From positions 62,001 through 126,000 of the forward strand of contig JBNKJP010000023.1 in the NCBI GenBank assembly GCA_050291245.1: a stretch of 64,000 bases of DNA. Reading direction: 5' to 3'. The notes under the pieces were generated by a model, which saw nothing but the letters and a program-made list of their open reading frames with translations, searched no databases and was not told the DNA's origin. Position numbers and translations under genes: made by a program. Positions 18,266-26,263 of this stretch are shown one piece after another (within the stretch, counting starts at the first letter, position 1; every line of letters begins with the position of its first letter). Source of the DNA: Thiodiazotropha sp050291245. GTDB taxonomy: Bacteria > Pseudomonadota > Gammaproteobacteria > Chromatiales > Chromatiaceae.

Positions 18266-18446
18266 AGGGTGGTTCGGTTAAGCCAAAAATCACCGTCATC
18301 CCGGCGTATGCCGGGATCCAGAATGCTGGACGGTGCGTTATTCCTGGATACCATCCTTCGTAAACGGTGCATCCCAGCACCACTTCTCCGGCATACGCCG
18401 GAATGACGAAAATCCAGAGCATCGCCATAAGTGAGTGCTGTTCGGG
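18266..18446. repeat. MITE-like palindromic repeat, copy 1
   Basis: Shares most of its sequence with a second element at 51522-51706. Both hold an inverted pair: CACCGTCATCCCGGCGTATG (18291-18310) on the left, and CCGGCATACGCCGGAATGAC (18388-18407) on the right, its near complement. A conserved centre (GATACCATCC, GTAAACGGTGCATCCC) lies between them. No coding capacity. The outer ends of this copy are degenerate relative to copy 2. Confidence 0.85.
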
Positions 18447-18673
18447 CTCGGGCGCTGGTATTCACTCGATAGATCCGTCTCTGTGTTCTGGTTCAAATCC
18501 AGCCCGAGATAGGGGTACTGCCATGGCCTGTCATGGAATCGTACCATCACAGGAAATGCACCGCGATGGGTGCTAAAGTAGTTCGCTTTGGCGGGTATTT
18601 CGCGACTGACCCAATGCGCTCAGTATCATTTTTTCCCGTCTTTTCACTACTACAATAACGAGGAGATCGCTTC
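18447..18673. other. Intergenic region before the cytochrome gene, with a tRNA-like 3' fragment
   Basis: CTCGGGC at 18447-18453 pairs perfectly with GCCCGAG at 18502-18508, and CTGG-TTCAAAT-CCAG (18488-18502) looks like a tRNA T-arm. The 62-nt span is too short and the arm-to-acceptor spacing is wrong for a working tRNA. The rest is leader for the cytochrome gene. Confidence 0.35.
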
Positions 18674-19279
18674 ATGAAAATGATTACAAAATTGAGCTGC
18701 TCAGCTCTGCTCGCATTCACTCTGCCCACCGGCGTGTTGTTAGCCGACGTGCAATCCCTGGCGGACAAATGTGATAAATGCCATGGCGCCGACGGCAACA
18801 GCAATGACGGCAAAGTGCCGAACATCGCCGGCATGTCGGCTATCTACATTTCCGATACCCTCAATGCCTATGTCGCGGGCGACCGCAAGGGGGTCAAATA
18901 CAAGCCCAAGGATGGTGATGAAAGTGACATGGAAGAAGTGGCCTCCAAGTTAAGCGAGGACGACATCGAAGCCATTTCGGAACACTACGCCGGCAAGACC
19001 TTCCAGGTACATATTCAAGATGTGGATGAGGCCAAGGCAGCCAAGGGCAGGAAGCTCTTCGACAAGTCCTGCGATAAGTGTCACTCGGAAGGGGGAAGCG
19101 TGGCTGACGATGACGCCGGCATCCTGTTGGGTCAATGGAAACCCTATATCAAGGAGCAGTTTGAACTCTTCGCCGATGGCTCGCGCATCATGGGTAAGAA
19201 GATGAAAAAGAAATTTAACAAGCTCAGCGACGAGGACAAAGCCAACATCCTCGAGTTTCTCGCCAGTGGTAAAAACTGA
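18674..19279 (+). CDS. Diheme c-type cytochrome (cytochrome c4 or FccA-like)
   Basis: Periplasmic electron carrier of 201 residues. A signal peptide ends near VLLA (about residue 24). Two c-type domains each contain CDKCH, at about residues 33-37 and 136-140, for covalent heme attachment. DESDM in the first domain and SRIMGKKM in the second could give the axial Met. Architecture fits cytochrome c4 and the cytochrome subunit of flavocytochrome c sulfide dehydrogenase. No FccB gene is adjacent, so c4-type is the safer label. GAGGAG precedes the ATG. A sulfide or thiosulfate oxidation role is inference from the organism type. Confidence 0.85.
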   Translation: MKMITKLSCSALLAFTLPTGVLLADVQSLADKCDKCHGADGNSNDGKVPNIAGMSAIYISDTLNAYVAGDRKGVKYKPKDGDESDMEEVASKLSEDDIEAISEHYAGKTFQVHIQDVDEAKAAKGRKLFDKSCDKCHSEGGSVADDDAGILLGQWKPYIKEQFELFADGSRIMGKKMKKKFNKLSDEDKANILEFLASGKN

Positions 19280-19290
19280 TGCCCATTTGT

Positions 19291-19309
19291 GGGCCGGCGC
19301 CGCCGGCCC
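19291..19309 (+). terminator. GC-rich hairpin after the cytochrome gene
   Basis: GGGCCGG and CCGGCCC form a strong 7-bp stem 12 bp after the stop codon. No T-tract follows, so it may be a pause or mRNA-stabilising structure rather than a classical terminator. Confidence 0.4.
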
Positions 19310-19699
19310 GCCTCCCACACGCGTCTTCCGATACGCCAGGTTCGTGGGTGGATCGAAAAATATCGAAAAATCAGAGCAGGAGTGGTACTGTTTCACGCGT
19401 CGTCGTTAACCGACGATTAAACAAACAGCGTTCTATTACAGGCGGGAAGCTTATTGTAAATAATCGATGTTTATATAACGCAATCAACATTCTATCGTTG
19501 ATTGTGGCTTGATCGGAGGGCGGAAGTTGTCTTAGATCAAGATTTCGCTTCTTTAAGTTGGATTGAACCTGTGCCTTGTGTAATAGATCACTGTGCTGGA
19601 TCCTAAATAGTGTGATATTGGTCACCGCCCTTGCACGGATAGGGACAGTCGCTTTTCACATACAGCTGAACACATTGATCGTGTTAAACGGGAGTAGAC
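19310..19699. other. AT-rich intergenic region upstream of the TetR gene
   Basis: About 390 bp without a gene. It contains an 8-bp hairpin CAATCAAC/GTTGATTG (19481-19504) and an FNR-like half-consensus TTGTC-N4-ATCAA at 19527-19540. Both are possible regulatory sites for the TetR gene, neither strong. Confidence 0.35.
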
Positions 19700-20341
19700 A
19701 TGGGAAGAAGGGGAGAACACAGTAAGTCCGAAATCGAAAACATGGCGTTGGAAGCCGCCGAACGGTTGATCGAAACCCAAGGCTACAACGGGTTGTCGGC
19801 GCGCAAGGTGGCAACTGCCATTGGCTACACAGTGGGCAGTCTCTATTTCGTTTTCAAAAATCTGGATGAGCTGATTCAACGGGTCAATGGTCGAACTCTC
19901 GACCAACTCTATATCGCGTTGAAGGACTCAATCACGGATTGCCGCCATCCTCAGGACTGTCTTTATGATCTGGGGTCGGCCTATATCGAGTACGCCTCGC
20001 AGCATGCCCATCGCTGGCGTATGGTGTTTGAGCACCAGCCAGAGGGCGAAGGTCTGTTGAAAGAGATCTACGAAGACAAGGTGGATCGGGTCTATGCCCT
20101 GGTAGAGCGCCAGCTGTCAGCCTTGACCCTGAATCGCCTGTCTCAGGAAGAGGTTGCCCTGGCGGCGCGGGCGCTCTGGAGTGGCGTCCATGGCATCGCC
20201 ATCCTGAGAATTAACTACCAATTGCAGAACGAAGGGCAAAGATCGGTGCTACCGCTGATGGAGCATCTGATCAGTCACTATCTGGCCGGCTTCGACCTCG
20301 ATCAGGGCGAAGACGAGTCCTTCACAAAGCAGGTGGTTTGA
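19700..20341 (+). CDS. TetR/AcrR family transcriptional regulator
   Basis: A 213-residue regulator with an N-terminal TetR helix-turn-helix (about residues 15-60: AAERLIETQGYNGLSARKVA, then TVGSLYFVFKNLDELI) and a helical C-terminal ligand domain of TetR_C_33-like appearance. The DNA-binding part is well conserved. The ligand is unknown. GGGAG lies before the ATG. It stands alone between the cytochrome and apbC, with long non-coding stretches on both sides, so target genes cannot be named. Confidence 0.88.
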   Translation: MGRRGEHSKSEIENMALEAAERLIETQGYNGLSARKVATAIGYTVGSLYFVFKNLDELIQRVNGRTLDQLYIALKDSITDCRHPQDCLYDLGSAYIEYASQHAHRWRMVFEHQPEGEGLLKEIYEDKVDRVYALVERQLSALTLNRLSQEEVALAARALWSGVHGIAILRINYQLQNEGQRSVLPLMEHLISHYLAGFDLDQGEDESFTKQVV

Positions 20342-20559
20342 ATCTCCGAACCGGTTATTCGACCGCTCGGAGTTCGATCGCATCCTTCACCGTACCCACC
20401 TTCCGTGGGCGGTGGTGGGTGCTGTTTGCGCTTGTTCACGGCCGACGGATCGTGTTCTGATGACGCCCTGTCTGAGCCGAGTTAAAACGACCGGCACGCT
20501 ATTACTCACGCGGAATCGGCTCAAGTTCGGTTCTTTATAGCTCCATAACCCAGGAAAAT
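20342..20559. other. Intergenic region between the TetR gene and the apbC promoter
   Basis: About 220 bp with no gene seen. Together with the promoter segment to 20658 it separates tetR from apbC by 317 bp. I see no RNA gene or terminator with a T-tract. Confidence 0.4.
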
Positions 20560-20592
20560 ACTTGGTATATCCGGGTGTTTTTCGTGTAGAAT
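20560..20592 (+). promoter_or_regulatory. Candidate promoter and palindromic operator of apbC
   Basis: TAGAAT at 20587-20592 resembles a -10 box, with TTGGTA at 20562-20567 as a possible -35 (19-bp spacer). The -35 lies in an inverted repeat ACTTGG-N5-CCGGGT (20560-20576). The placement suggests repressor control. Because apbC handles iron-sulfur clusters, an IscR-type regulator is conceivable, but the match to known IscR sites is poor. Confidence 0.3.
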
Positions 20593-20658
20593 CCCCCGCC
20601 AGTGATTTCGGTAACATGACCAGCCCCGTGTTTTGGGCTGCATCAGGAGTAATATGCG

Positions 20659-21750
20659 ATGTCAGATTTGACACAAGAATCCGTACAAGAGGCGATCAAA
20701 GGCTACGTCGAGCCTCATCTCAACAAGGATCTGGTTACGGCCAAGGCTGTAAAAGGCGTCGAGATCGAAGGGGACAAGGTCAAGGTTGCGATCGAACTCG
20801 GTTTTCCTGCCAAAGGGTGTCTCAATGATATCGAGTCGGCGCTGAATGAGCGCATCAAGACACTCCCCGGAGTGGCATCCGTGGAGACCAAGGTTACCTT
20901 CAAGATCGTGGCGCACTCGGTGCAAAAGGCCCTGAAACCCATCGATAACATTAAAAACATCATCGCGGTGGCCTCCGGAAAGGGGGGGGTGGGTAAATCC
21001 ACGACCGCGGTGAACCTGGCCCTGGCCCTGGCCGAAGAGGGTGCCAAGGTGGGGGTCTTGGACGCGGATATCTACGGTCCTTCCCAGCCCCGTATGCTGG
21101 GTATCACCGGTAAGCCGGAATCCAAGGATGGTAAGACCCTGGAGCCCATGAGCGGATACGGCCTGCAGGCCATGTCCATCGGTTTCCTGATCGATGAAGA
21201 GACCCCGATGATCTGGCGTGGCCCGATGGTCACCCAGGCGCTCGAACAACTGCTCAACGACACTAATTGGGATGATCTGGATTACCTGGTGGTGGATCTG
21301 CCCCCGGGTACCGGCGACACCCAGCTGACCCTGGCGCAGAAGGTTCCGGTTTCCGGCGCGGTGATCGTCACTACCCCCCAGGATATCGCCCTGCTGGACG
21401 CCCGCAAGGGCCTCAAGATGTTTGAAAAGGTCGAGGTGCCGGTGTTGGGTATCGTGGAGAACATGAGCATCCACATCTGCTCGAATTGCGGTCACGAAGA
21501 GCATATCTTCGGTCAGGGTGGCGGCTCTTCCATGGCCAGCCAGTATCACGTAGACCTACTGGGAGCACTGCCCCTGGATATCCGAATCCGGGAAGAGACC
21601 GATGGGGGCAAACCTACGGTCGTGGCGGAACCGGACGCACGGATTTCCCAGATCTACCGGGAAATCGCCCGCAAGACGGCGGCTAAACTGTCGTTGCAGG
21701 CCAAGGACTATGCGGCCAAGTTCCCCAATATCGTGATCCAGAACAACTGA
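20659..21750 (+). CDS. apbC: Iron-sulfur cluster carrier protein ApbC/Mrp
   Basis: P-loop scaffold/carrier that delivers Fe-S clusters to apoproteins. The 363 residues begin with a MIP18 (DUF59) domain (about 1-90), then the Mrp NTPase domain with deviant Walker A GKGGVGKST (near residue 110), DADIYGPSQP, DLPPGTGDTQL, and the cluster-binding CSNC near residue 275. GGAGTAA precedes the ATG. It converges with rnt across a shared hairpin. Confidence 0.95.
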   Translation: MSDLTQESVQEAIKGYVEPHLNKDLVTAKAVKGVEIEGDKVKVAIELGFPAKGCLNDIESALNERIKTLPGVASVETKVTFKIVAHSVQKALKPIDNIKNIIAVASGKGGVGKSTTAVNLALALAEEGAKVGVLDADIYGPSQPRMLGITGKPESKDGKTLEPMSGYGLQAMSIGFLIDEETPMIWRGPMVTQALEQLLNDTNWDDLDYLVVDLPPGTGDTQLTLAQKVPVSGAVIVTTPQDIALLDARKGLKMFEKVEVPVLGIVENMSIHICSNCGHEEHIFGQGGGSSMASQYHVDLLGALPLDIRIREETDGGKPTVVAEPDARISQIYREIARKTAAKLSLQAKDYAAKFPNIVIQNN

Positions 21751-21752
21751 TC

Positions 21753-21803
21753 AAAGCCGGGCCGAACCGGGAGTACGCGGAATTCAGGATTCGGCCCAGC
21801 TTT
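21753..21803. terminator. Bidirectional terminator candidate between apbC and rnt
   Basis: AAAGCCGGGCCGAA (21753-21766) pairs, with one mismatch, with TTCGGCCCAGCTTT (21790-21803). A-rich and T-rich ends would serve both convergent genes. The right arm lies inside the last codons of rnt. Confidence 0.5.
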
Positions 21804-22425
21804 TGTCGCCCGAGAGTCTTTGCCAGCGATTGATGATGGTACAGAACAGTGCCGCGGTCTGTTCCGTGTCGTAGATGGCGGAATGGGCCTGGGTGCCATC
21901 CCAGTCCAGCCCCGCGGCTTGAGCAGCCCGGGCCAGGACGGTCTGACCGTAGACCATGCCCGCCAGGGAGACGGTGTCAAAGGTACTGAATGGGTGGAAC
22001 GGATTGCGCTTGATGGCGCATCGGGCCACTGCGGCGTTGAGAAAGCTCAAGTCAAAAAAGGCATTGTGTCCCACAAGGATGGCCTTCTTGCACCCGCTCG
22101 CCTTGATGGCCTTGCGAATCGGACCAAACAGCCCTTTCAGGCCTTCGGCTTCCGGAACCGCCTGGCGAAACGGATGGTCGGGATCGATCCCGTTAAATTC
22201 CAGAGCCTTGGGGTCGATGTGCGAGCCCTCAAAGGGCTGGATGTGGTAGGCGTGGGTCTCTGCGGGGTGCAGCAGCCCGTCATTGTCCATGGTCAGCAGG
22301 GTGGCGGCGATTTCCAGGAGTGCGTCCCGGTTTGGGTCGAAACCCCCGGTTTCCAGATCGACGACGACGGGAAGATAGCCTCTGAATCGCTGTGAAATGA
22401 TGGGATTGTAGTCAGCCTCGGACAT
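21784..22425 (-). CDS. rnt: Ribonuclease T
   Basis: 3'-5' exoribonuclease of the DEDDh superfamily that trims tRNA and other stable RNA 3' ends. The 213 residues have Exo I VVVDLETGGFDP (Asp and Glu of the active site), Exo II around GHNAFFDLSFLN, and Exo III with the catalytic His and Asp in AHSAIYDTEQTA. Length matches E. coli RNase T. Transcribed toward apbC, alone. Confidence 0.95.
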   Translation of the reverse strand: MSEADYNPIISQRFRGYLPVVVDLETGGFDPNRDALLEIAATLLTMDNDGLLHPAETHAYHIQPFEGSHIDPKALEFNGIDPDHPFRQAVPEAEGLKGLFGPIRKAIKASGCKKAILVGHNAFFDLSFLNAAVARCAIKRNPFHPFSTFDTVSLAGMVYGQTVLARAAQAAGLDWDGTQAHSAIYDTEQTAALFCTIINRWQRLSGDKSWAES

Positions 22426-22593
22426 GAGTGCATTGTAATACGATCAACGTTTGAATTCGATGTGCCATACAGAATGTTTCCGGGTCCCATTCCGGGTAAC
22501 CGTTTGTAACAACATCGTAGTGGATCCTGGTGGGATGTTTGGGCTGGCGGTATGATAACCCTTATTGCCTCAGCTGAAGTCGTGTTGCCCACC

Positions 22594-23346
22594 GTGAACA
22601 GATGGATACTCTCATCAACCCTGGTCCTGCTCTCGTTGCTGTTTTTGTCCGGTTGCGCCAGTGTTAAGAGCCAGCTCGGAACAGACCCCCTGGAGTCGTT
22701 CAATCGGGGCTCCGATCAGTTCAATCAGGAGTTCGATAAGGTCGTGGCCAAGCCCGTGGCCAAGGGTTATCGGTATGTGACGCCATCCGTGGTCGATCTG
22801 GGTGTAACCAATTTTTTCAACAATCTGGCCGATATTCCTTCGGCTGCCAACAACCTGTTGCAACTCAAACCCGGACGCGCCCTCTCCGACATCGGACGGG
22901 TGTGCATCAATTCCACCCTGGGCATCTTCGGCCTGTTCGATGTGGCCAGTGACATGGGTATTCCAAGCTACAAGGAAGACTTGGGGCAGACACTGGGGTA
23001 CTGGGGCATGGGGGATACGCCCTATCTGGTCATACCCTTTTTCGGCCCGACCACGTTACGGGATCTGATCGGGCGGGTAGGGGATACTTTTATTAATCCG
23101 GTCAGTTATCCTTCTCAGACAGCCTTCTATACTTTGACCGCACTGAAGTATGTGGACATCCGGGCTGACCTTCTGGAGGCCGGGGATGTTCTGGATGAGG
23201 CGGCGGTGGACCGCTACGCCTTCCTGCGCGAGTTCTATCTGCAGAAGCGGCGTTCCCAGATCGATGACGGGGTGAGTCAGGAAGACGACGAGTTGTTCGA
23301 TGAATCGCTATTCATGGACGACCCACCCGCCGACGAACCTCAGTGA
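22594..23346 (+). CDS. mlaA: Phospholipid-binding lipoprotein MlaA (VacJ)
   Basis: Outer-membrane lipoprotein that removes misplaced phospholipids with OmpC/F and passes them to MlaC. The protein has a lipobox LFLSGC and the MlaA/VacJ core (DPLESFNRGSDQFNQEFDKV, PSAANNLLQ, YKEDLGQTLGYWG, PYLVIPFFGPTTLRD). The frame also allows an ATG at 22552. GTG 22594 is preferred because it leaves a compact signal peptide (NRW plus hydrophobic core) and a TATGAT resembling a -10 lies over the upstream ATG. An acidic C-terminal tail follows residue 220. The other mla genes are not here. Confidence 0.9.
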   Translation: MNRWILSSTLVLLSLLFLSGCASVKSQLGTDPLESFNRGSDQFNQEFDKVVAKPVAKGYRYVTPSVVDLGVTNFFNNLADIPSAANNLLQLKPGRALSDIGRVCINSTLGIFGLFDVASDMGIPSYKEDLGQTLGYWGMGDTPYLVIPFFGPTTLRDLIGRVGDTFINPVSYPSQTAFYTLTALKYVDIRADLLEAGDVLDEAAVDRYAFLREFYLQKRRSQIDDGVSQEDDELFDESLFMDDPPADEPQ

Positions 23347-23373
23347 CCGGTTCTGAATGGTACAGACACCACA

Positions 23374-24420
23374 CTAACCGTCCACGGGTCTGGTGACCAG
23401 GCGCCAGCCGATCGACTCTCCCGCCTTCAGCGGAACAACACTTTCACTGCCGAACGGATAGCTGTCCGGTACGGTCCATTGCCGTTTTTCCAGGGTGATT
23501 TGATCCTGGTTCCGAGGCAGGCCGTAAAAGTCCGCGCCGTGAAAACTGGCGAATCCCTCCAGCTTGTCCAGTGCGCCCGCCTGTTCGAACGCCTCCGCAT
23601 AGAGTTCCAGCGCGGCATGAGCGGTGTAGCAACCGGCGCAACCACAGGCGTTTTCCTTGGCCTGCCGGGCGTGAGGCGCACTGTCCGTTCCGAGAAAAAA
23701 ACGGGGATCCCCGCTGGTCGCGGCCTCGATCAGGGCGCTCTGGTGGCTGGCCCGTTTGAGTATCGGCAGGCAGAAGTAGTGTGGGCGTATGCCGCCTGCA
23801 AGCATGGCGTTTCGGTTGAACAGCAGGTGCTGCACGGTGATGGTGGCCCCGATCGGGCCCCCTGCATCGCGCACGAACGCCACCGCATCCCGGGTGGTGA
23901 CATGCTCGAAGACCACGGGCAATTCCGGGAAATCCCTGCGCAGGGGGGCCAGGTGGCGATCGATGAAGATCTTCTCCCGGTCGAAGATATCCACGTCGGC
24001 ATCCGTTACTTCCGCGTGAACCAGCAGGGGGAGACCTTCTCGTTGCATGGCCTCGAGCACCGGGTAGAGTGCTTTGATCCGGGTCACGCCGGCATCGGAA
24101 TTCGTGGTGGCGCCCGCTGGGTAGAGTTTGATGCCGTGAATCACGCCACTGCGCTTGGCCTTCAGAACCTCATCAGATGTCAGCCGATCGGTCATATAAA
24201 GGGTCATCAGGGGTGTAAAGCCGCTGTTTTCAGGGAGGGCCTCGATAATACGCTGGCGATAAGCCAGAGCCATCTCTGTATTGGTGATCGGTGGTTTGAG
24301 GTTGGGCATGACAATCGCGCGGCTGAAGCGCTCGGCGGTGTGTCCGATTACGGAGGCAAGTGCCTGGTCATCCCGCAGGTGGAGGTGCCAGTCGTCGGGT
24401 CGGGTCAGAGTAATTTGCAT
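23374..24420 (-). CDS. pyrC: Dihydroorotase
   Basis: Zinc enzyme cyclising carbamoyl-aspartate to dihydroorotate in pyrimidine synthesis. The 348 residues are class II type: DDWHLHLRD with the first metal His pair, KLYPAGATTNSDAG with the Lys that becomes carbamylated, further His ligands in VHAEVTD and FEHVTT, and the catalytic Asp in LGTDSAPH. Full length. It converges with mlaA 27 bp away, and is divergent from the sulfur-globule genes. Confidence 0.96.
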   Translation of the reverse strand: MQITLTRPDDWHLHLRDDQALASVIGHTAERFSRAIVMPNLKPPITNTEMALAYRQRIIEALPENSGFTPLMTLYMTDRLTSDEVLKAKRSGVIHGIKLYPAGATTNSDAGVTRIKALYPVLEAMQREGLPLLVHAEVTDADVDIFDREKIFIDRHLAPLRRDFPELPVVFEHVTTRDAVAFVRDAGGPIGATITVQHLLFNRNAMLAGGIRPHYFCLPILKRASHQSALIEAATSGDPRFFLGTDSAPHARQAKENACGCAGCYTAHAALELYAEAFEQAGALDKLEGFASFHGADFYGLPRNQDQITLEKRQWTVPDSYPFGSESVVPLKAGESIGWRLVTRPVDG

Positions 24421-24489
24421 GGTATTGAGGGTCGGATCGTGTTTTTGGAAATTTCTATACAGGAAGTTTCAGCGATTGAAATTTATAAA

Positions 24490-24518
24490 TTGTTAAATTT
24501 AGTAAATACTAATATTCT
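24490..24518 (+). promoter_or_regulatory. Possible promoter of the sulfur-globule-type genes
   Basis: TTGTTA (24490-24495) and TATTCT (24513-24518) with a 17-bp spacer, in a strongly AT-rich stretch about 75 bp before the first gene. TAATAT overlaps and is an alternative -10. Confidence 0.35.
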
Positions 24519-24592
24519 ACACCTCGAAAGCTATGCGGTACCTGCTTTCTCTCGCAAACCAAAATCACATTCTATCTCGAGGAGAGTGAAAA

Positions 24593-24943
24593 ATGAAAAA
24601 GGCTATTCAAGTTGCCGCTGCCGCTGCGCTGATCGTTGCTTCCGCTACCGCTTCTGCCTGGTGGGGTCCTGGATATAACCGTGGTTGGGGTAACAACGGT
24701 TGGGGTAATGATGGTTGGGGCGACGGTTGGGGTGATGGCTCCGGCGACTTCAGCTTCGGTATGAGCGGCAGTGCCCGTGGTTCCGGCTATGGTCGTGGAT
24801 ACAACAATTATCGGGATTACTACGGCTATGGTCCTTATGGCTATGGTCCTTACGGCTATGCTCCTTACGGTTACGGATACCCGGTAGCTCCGGCTGCTCC
24901 TGCTCCTGTGGCTCCGGCTGCTCCCGCTGCGCCTGCCAAATAA
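24593..24943 (+). CDS. Sulfur globule protein-type exported protein (Gly/Tyr/Trp-rich)
   Basis: A 116-residue protein with a signal peptide (MKKAIQVAAAAALIVASATA, cleavage near SA-WWG) and a mature part made of GW(G)N/D repeats, GYG repeats (GYGPYGYGPYGYAPYGY) and a Pro/Ala tail. This composition is that of the small proteins coating intracellular sulfur globules in Allochromatium and relatives (SgpA/SgpB/CV1 type). Codon use is simple and the gene has a strong GAGGAG, which fits high expression. It heads a pair with the next gene. Confidence 0.8.
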   Translation: MKKAIQVAAAAALIVASATASAWWGPGYNRGWGNNGWGNDGWGDGWGDGSGDFSFGMSGSARGSGYGRGYNNYRDYYGYGPYGYGPYGYAPYGYGYPVAPAAPAPVAPAAPAAPAK

Positions 24944-24975
24944 GGCTGACTGAGCTGGATTGAAAGGAATGACCT

Positions 24976-24991
24976 GGCACAGGGACGTGCC
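24976..24991 (+). other. Small hairpin between the two sulfur-globule-type genes
   Basis: GGCAC-AGGGAC-GTGCC, without T-run. It could set the ratio of the two transcripts by processing or attenuation. Confidence 0.3.
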
Positions 24992-25030
24992 GTAGCATAG
25001 TTTTCGTATAACAGAACTTTGGGTATCGAC

Positions 25031-25729
25031 ATGAAAAAAATTTCTCTCATCGCTGCGGCAATCGCTATGGCTGCGACTTCCGCAACTGCGAACGCCTGGT
25101 GGGGCAACAACTGGGGCGACGATCTGTTTGGTGACGGCGCCGGTGATTTCGACTTCTCTTTCAACATGCGTGCGCATGGTGACGGTTATGGTCGTGGTTA
25201 CGGACGTGGCTATGGTTATGACAATCCTTACTATGGTTATGCGCCTTACTATGGCGCTCCCGCTCTCGGGGCACCTGCTCTGACCGAAGAGCAGCAGGCC
25301 GCCATCAGTGAGCAGCAGAAAGTCTTTGCCGAGCAGCAGAAGGCCTTTGCTGAGCAGCAGAAAGCCTTTGCCGAACAGCAGCAGAAGGCCTTCGAGCAGG
25401 CGGTTGCCGCTCAGCGTGAATACGCTGATCAGTTCAATGCCGATCCTTTCGCAACCATGGAAGCTGAGCGGAAAGCGCGTCAGGAACAGCATGAAGCCGA
25501 GATCGCTCAGATGCAGGCTCGTTACGACAGCATGGCCCAAAACCGTCCGCAAATGCCCGAAGCCATCGCCAAGAGGATGGAAGAGTCCAAGGCCCGTCGT
25601 GACGAAATGGTCAAAGAGATGGAAGCCCGTCGTGCGGAAGCCATGAAGCAGATGGAAGAGCGTCGCAAGGTTGCCATGGAGCACAAGCCTTTCGAAAAGC
25701 CGGCTTTTGCGAACCGTAAAGACATCTGA
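25031..25729 (+). CDS. Sulfur globule protein-like exported protein with coiled-coil extension
   Basis: A 232-residue protein with a signal peptide (to NAWWG), an N-terminal Gly/Tyr-rich segment like the preceding gene (GYGRGYGRGYGYDN), then four tandem EQQKAFA-type heptads and a long Gln/Glu/Lys/Arg-rich helical region to the C-terminus. The first third is sulfur-globule-like. The rest is a predicted coiled coil not usual in the short Sgp proteins, perhaps for assembly or anchoring of the globule envelope. A TTG at 25019 lies in frame, but ATG 25031 gives the signal peptide. A strong terminator follows. Confidence 0.75.
   Translation: MKKISLIAAAIAMAATSATANAWWGNNWGDDLFGDGAGDFDFSFNMRAHGDGYGRGYGRGYGYDNPYYGYAPYYGAPALGAPALTEEQQAAISEQQKVFAEQQKAFAEQQKAFAEQQQKAFEQAVAAQREYADQFNADPFATMEAERKARQEQHEAEIAQMQARYDSMAQNRPQMPEAIAKRMEESKARRDEMVKEMEARRAEAMKQMEERRKVAMEHKPFEKPAFANRKDI
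25310..25396 (+). repeat. Tandem 21-bp repeats encoding EQQK(A/V)FA heptads
   Basis: Three 21-bp units (25310-25330, 25331-25351, 25352-25372) and a 24-bp variant with one extra Gln codon. Protein-coding tandem repeat, prone to copy-number change. Confidence 0.9.
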
Positions 25730-25747
25730 TTACGTCGGATTTGTCGA

Positions 25748-25782
25748 GAAAGGCACATCTCTTGTGGGATGTGCCTTTTTTT
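25748..25782 (+). terminator. Rho-independent terminator after the sulfur-globule-type operon
   Basis: AAAGGCACATC pairs with GATGTGCCTTT around an 8-base loop, followed by a run of seven T. The A-rich left flank could also serve the convergent operon on the minus strand. Confidence 0.92.
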
Positions 25783-25801
25783 ATGTCTGATAGTCCGTGA
25801 A

Positions 25802-26221
25802 CTATCGGTTCAGGGACTCTGAATTCGATTGTGCCAAGGTTTGTAAATACAAATGAAATTCGTGGGACAGATTCTCGTTTGCAGTAATCGCCTTGCGAAC
25901 TTTTTCGGTAAAAATCGAGAATATCTCGGATTGTAGAAGTTCATCGCCGAATTTCCATGCGATCACTGAATTGATAAAAATTTGTACCGCTTTTTCACTC
26001 TGACGATCTTCCGGGTTGAGTGCGTTGATTCGTTCTCTGATCGTGTGGCGTAGTTGTTCGGTATTTGGTTTTTTGCAAGAAGACTCTGTGTTTCCGGAGT
26101 TTACGTGCAAACCATCTGCTGAGGATGGTCGACTGGATTGTTTTGTTTTTATGCTTCCGGATGAGGTTTTCTCTAACCGGATTGTTTCCAGCAGTCGGTT
26201 CAACTTGTTTATAGGATCCAT
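25802..26221 (-). CDS. Hypothetical protein, last gene of the TPR operon
   Basis: A 139-residue protein I do not recognise. The N-terminal 50 residues are Ser/Lys-rich and probably disordered. Residues 55-130 look helical and conserved (AVQIFINSVIAWKFGDELLQ, ...VRKAITANENL). No signal peptide or membrane segment. It is 42 bp after the 194-aa TPR gene on the same strand, so one transcript is likely. The GC content is clearly lower than in the flagellar locus. Position beside that locus suggests, but does not prove, a partner role such as a chaperone or assembly factor. Confidence 0.65.
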   Translation of the reverse strand: MDPINKLNRLLETIRLEKTSSGSIKTKQSSRPSSADGLHVNSGNTESSCKKPNTEQLRHTIRERINALNPEDRQSEKAVQIFINSVIAWKFGDELLQSEIFSIFTEKVRKAITANENLSHEFHLYLQTLAQSNSESLNR

Positions 26222-26263
26222 GGCATTGATTTAATGAGTGCTGGGTGAGCAAATGCTGCACAC

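Noticed and set aside
18447..18510. A functional tRNA gene
   Set aside because: Only 62 nt between acceptor-like arms, with no valid D-arm or anticodon arm and wrong T-arm spacing.
25310..25396. Regular 21-bp repeats, at first sight array-like
   Set aside because: Adjacent without spacers and in frame, encoding heptads of a coiled coil, so not CRISPR.
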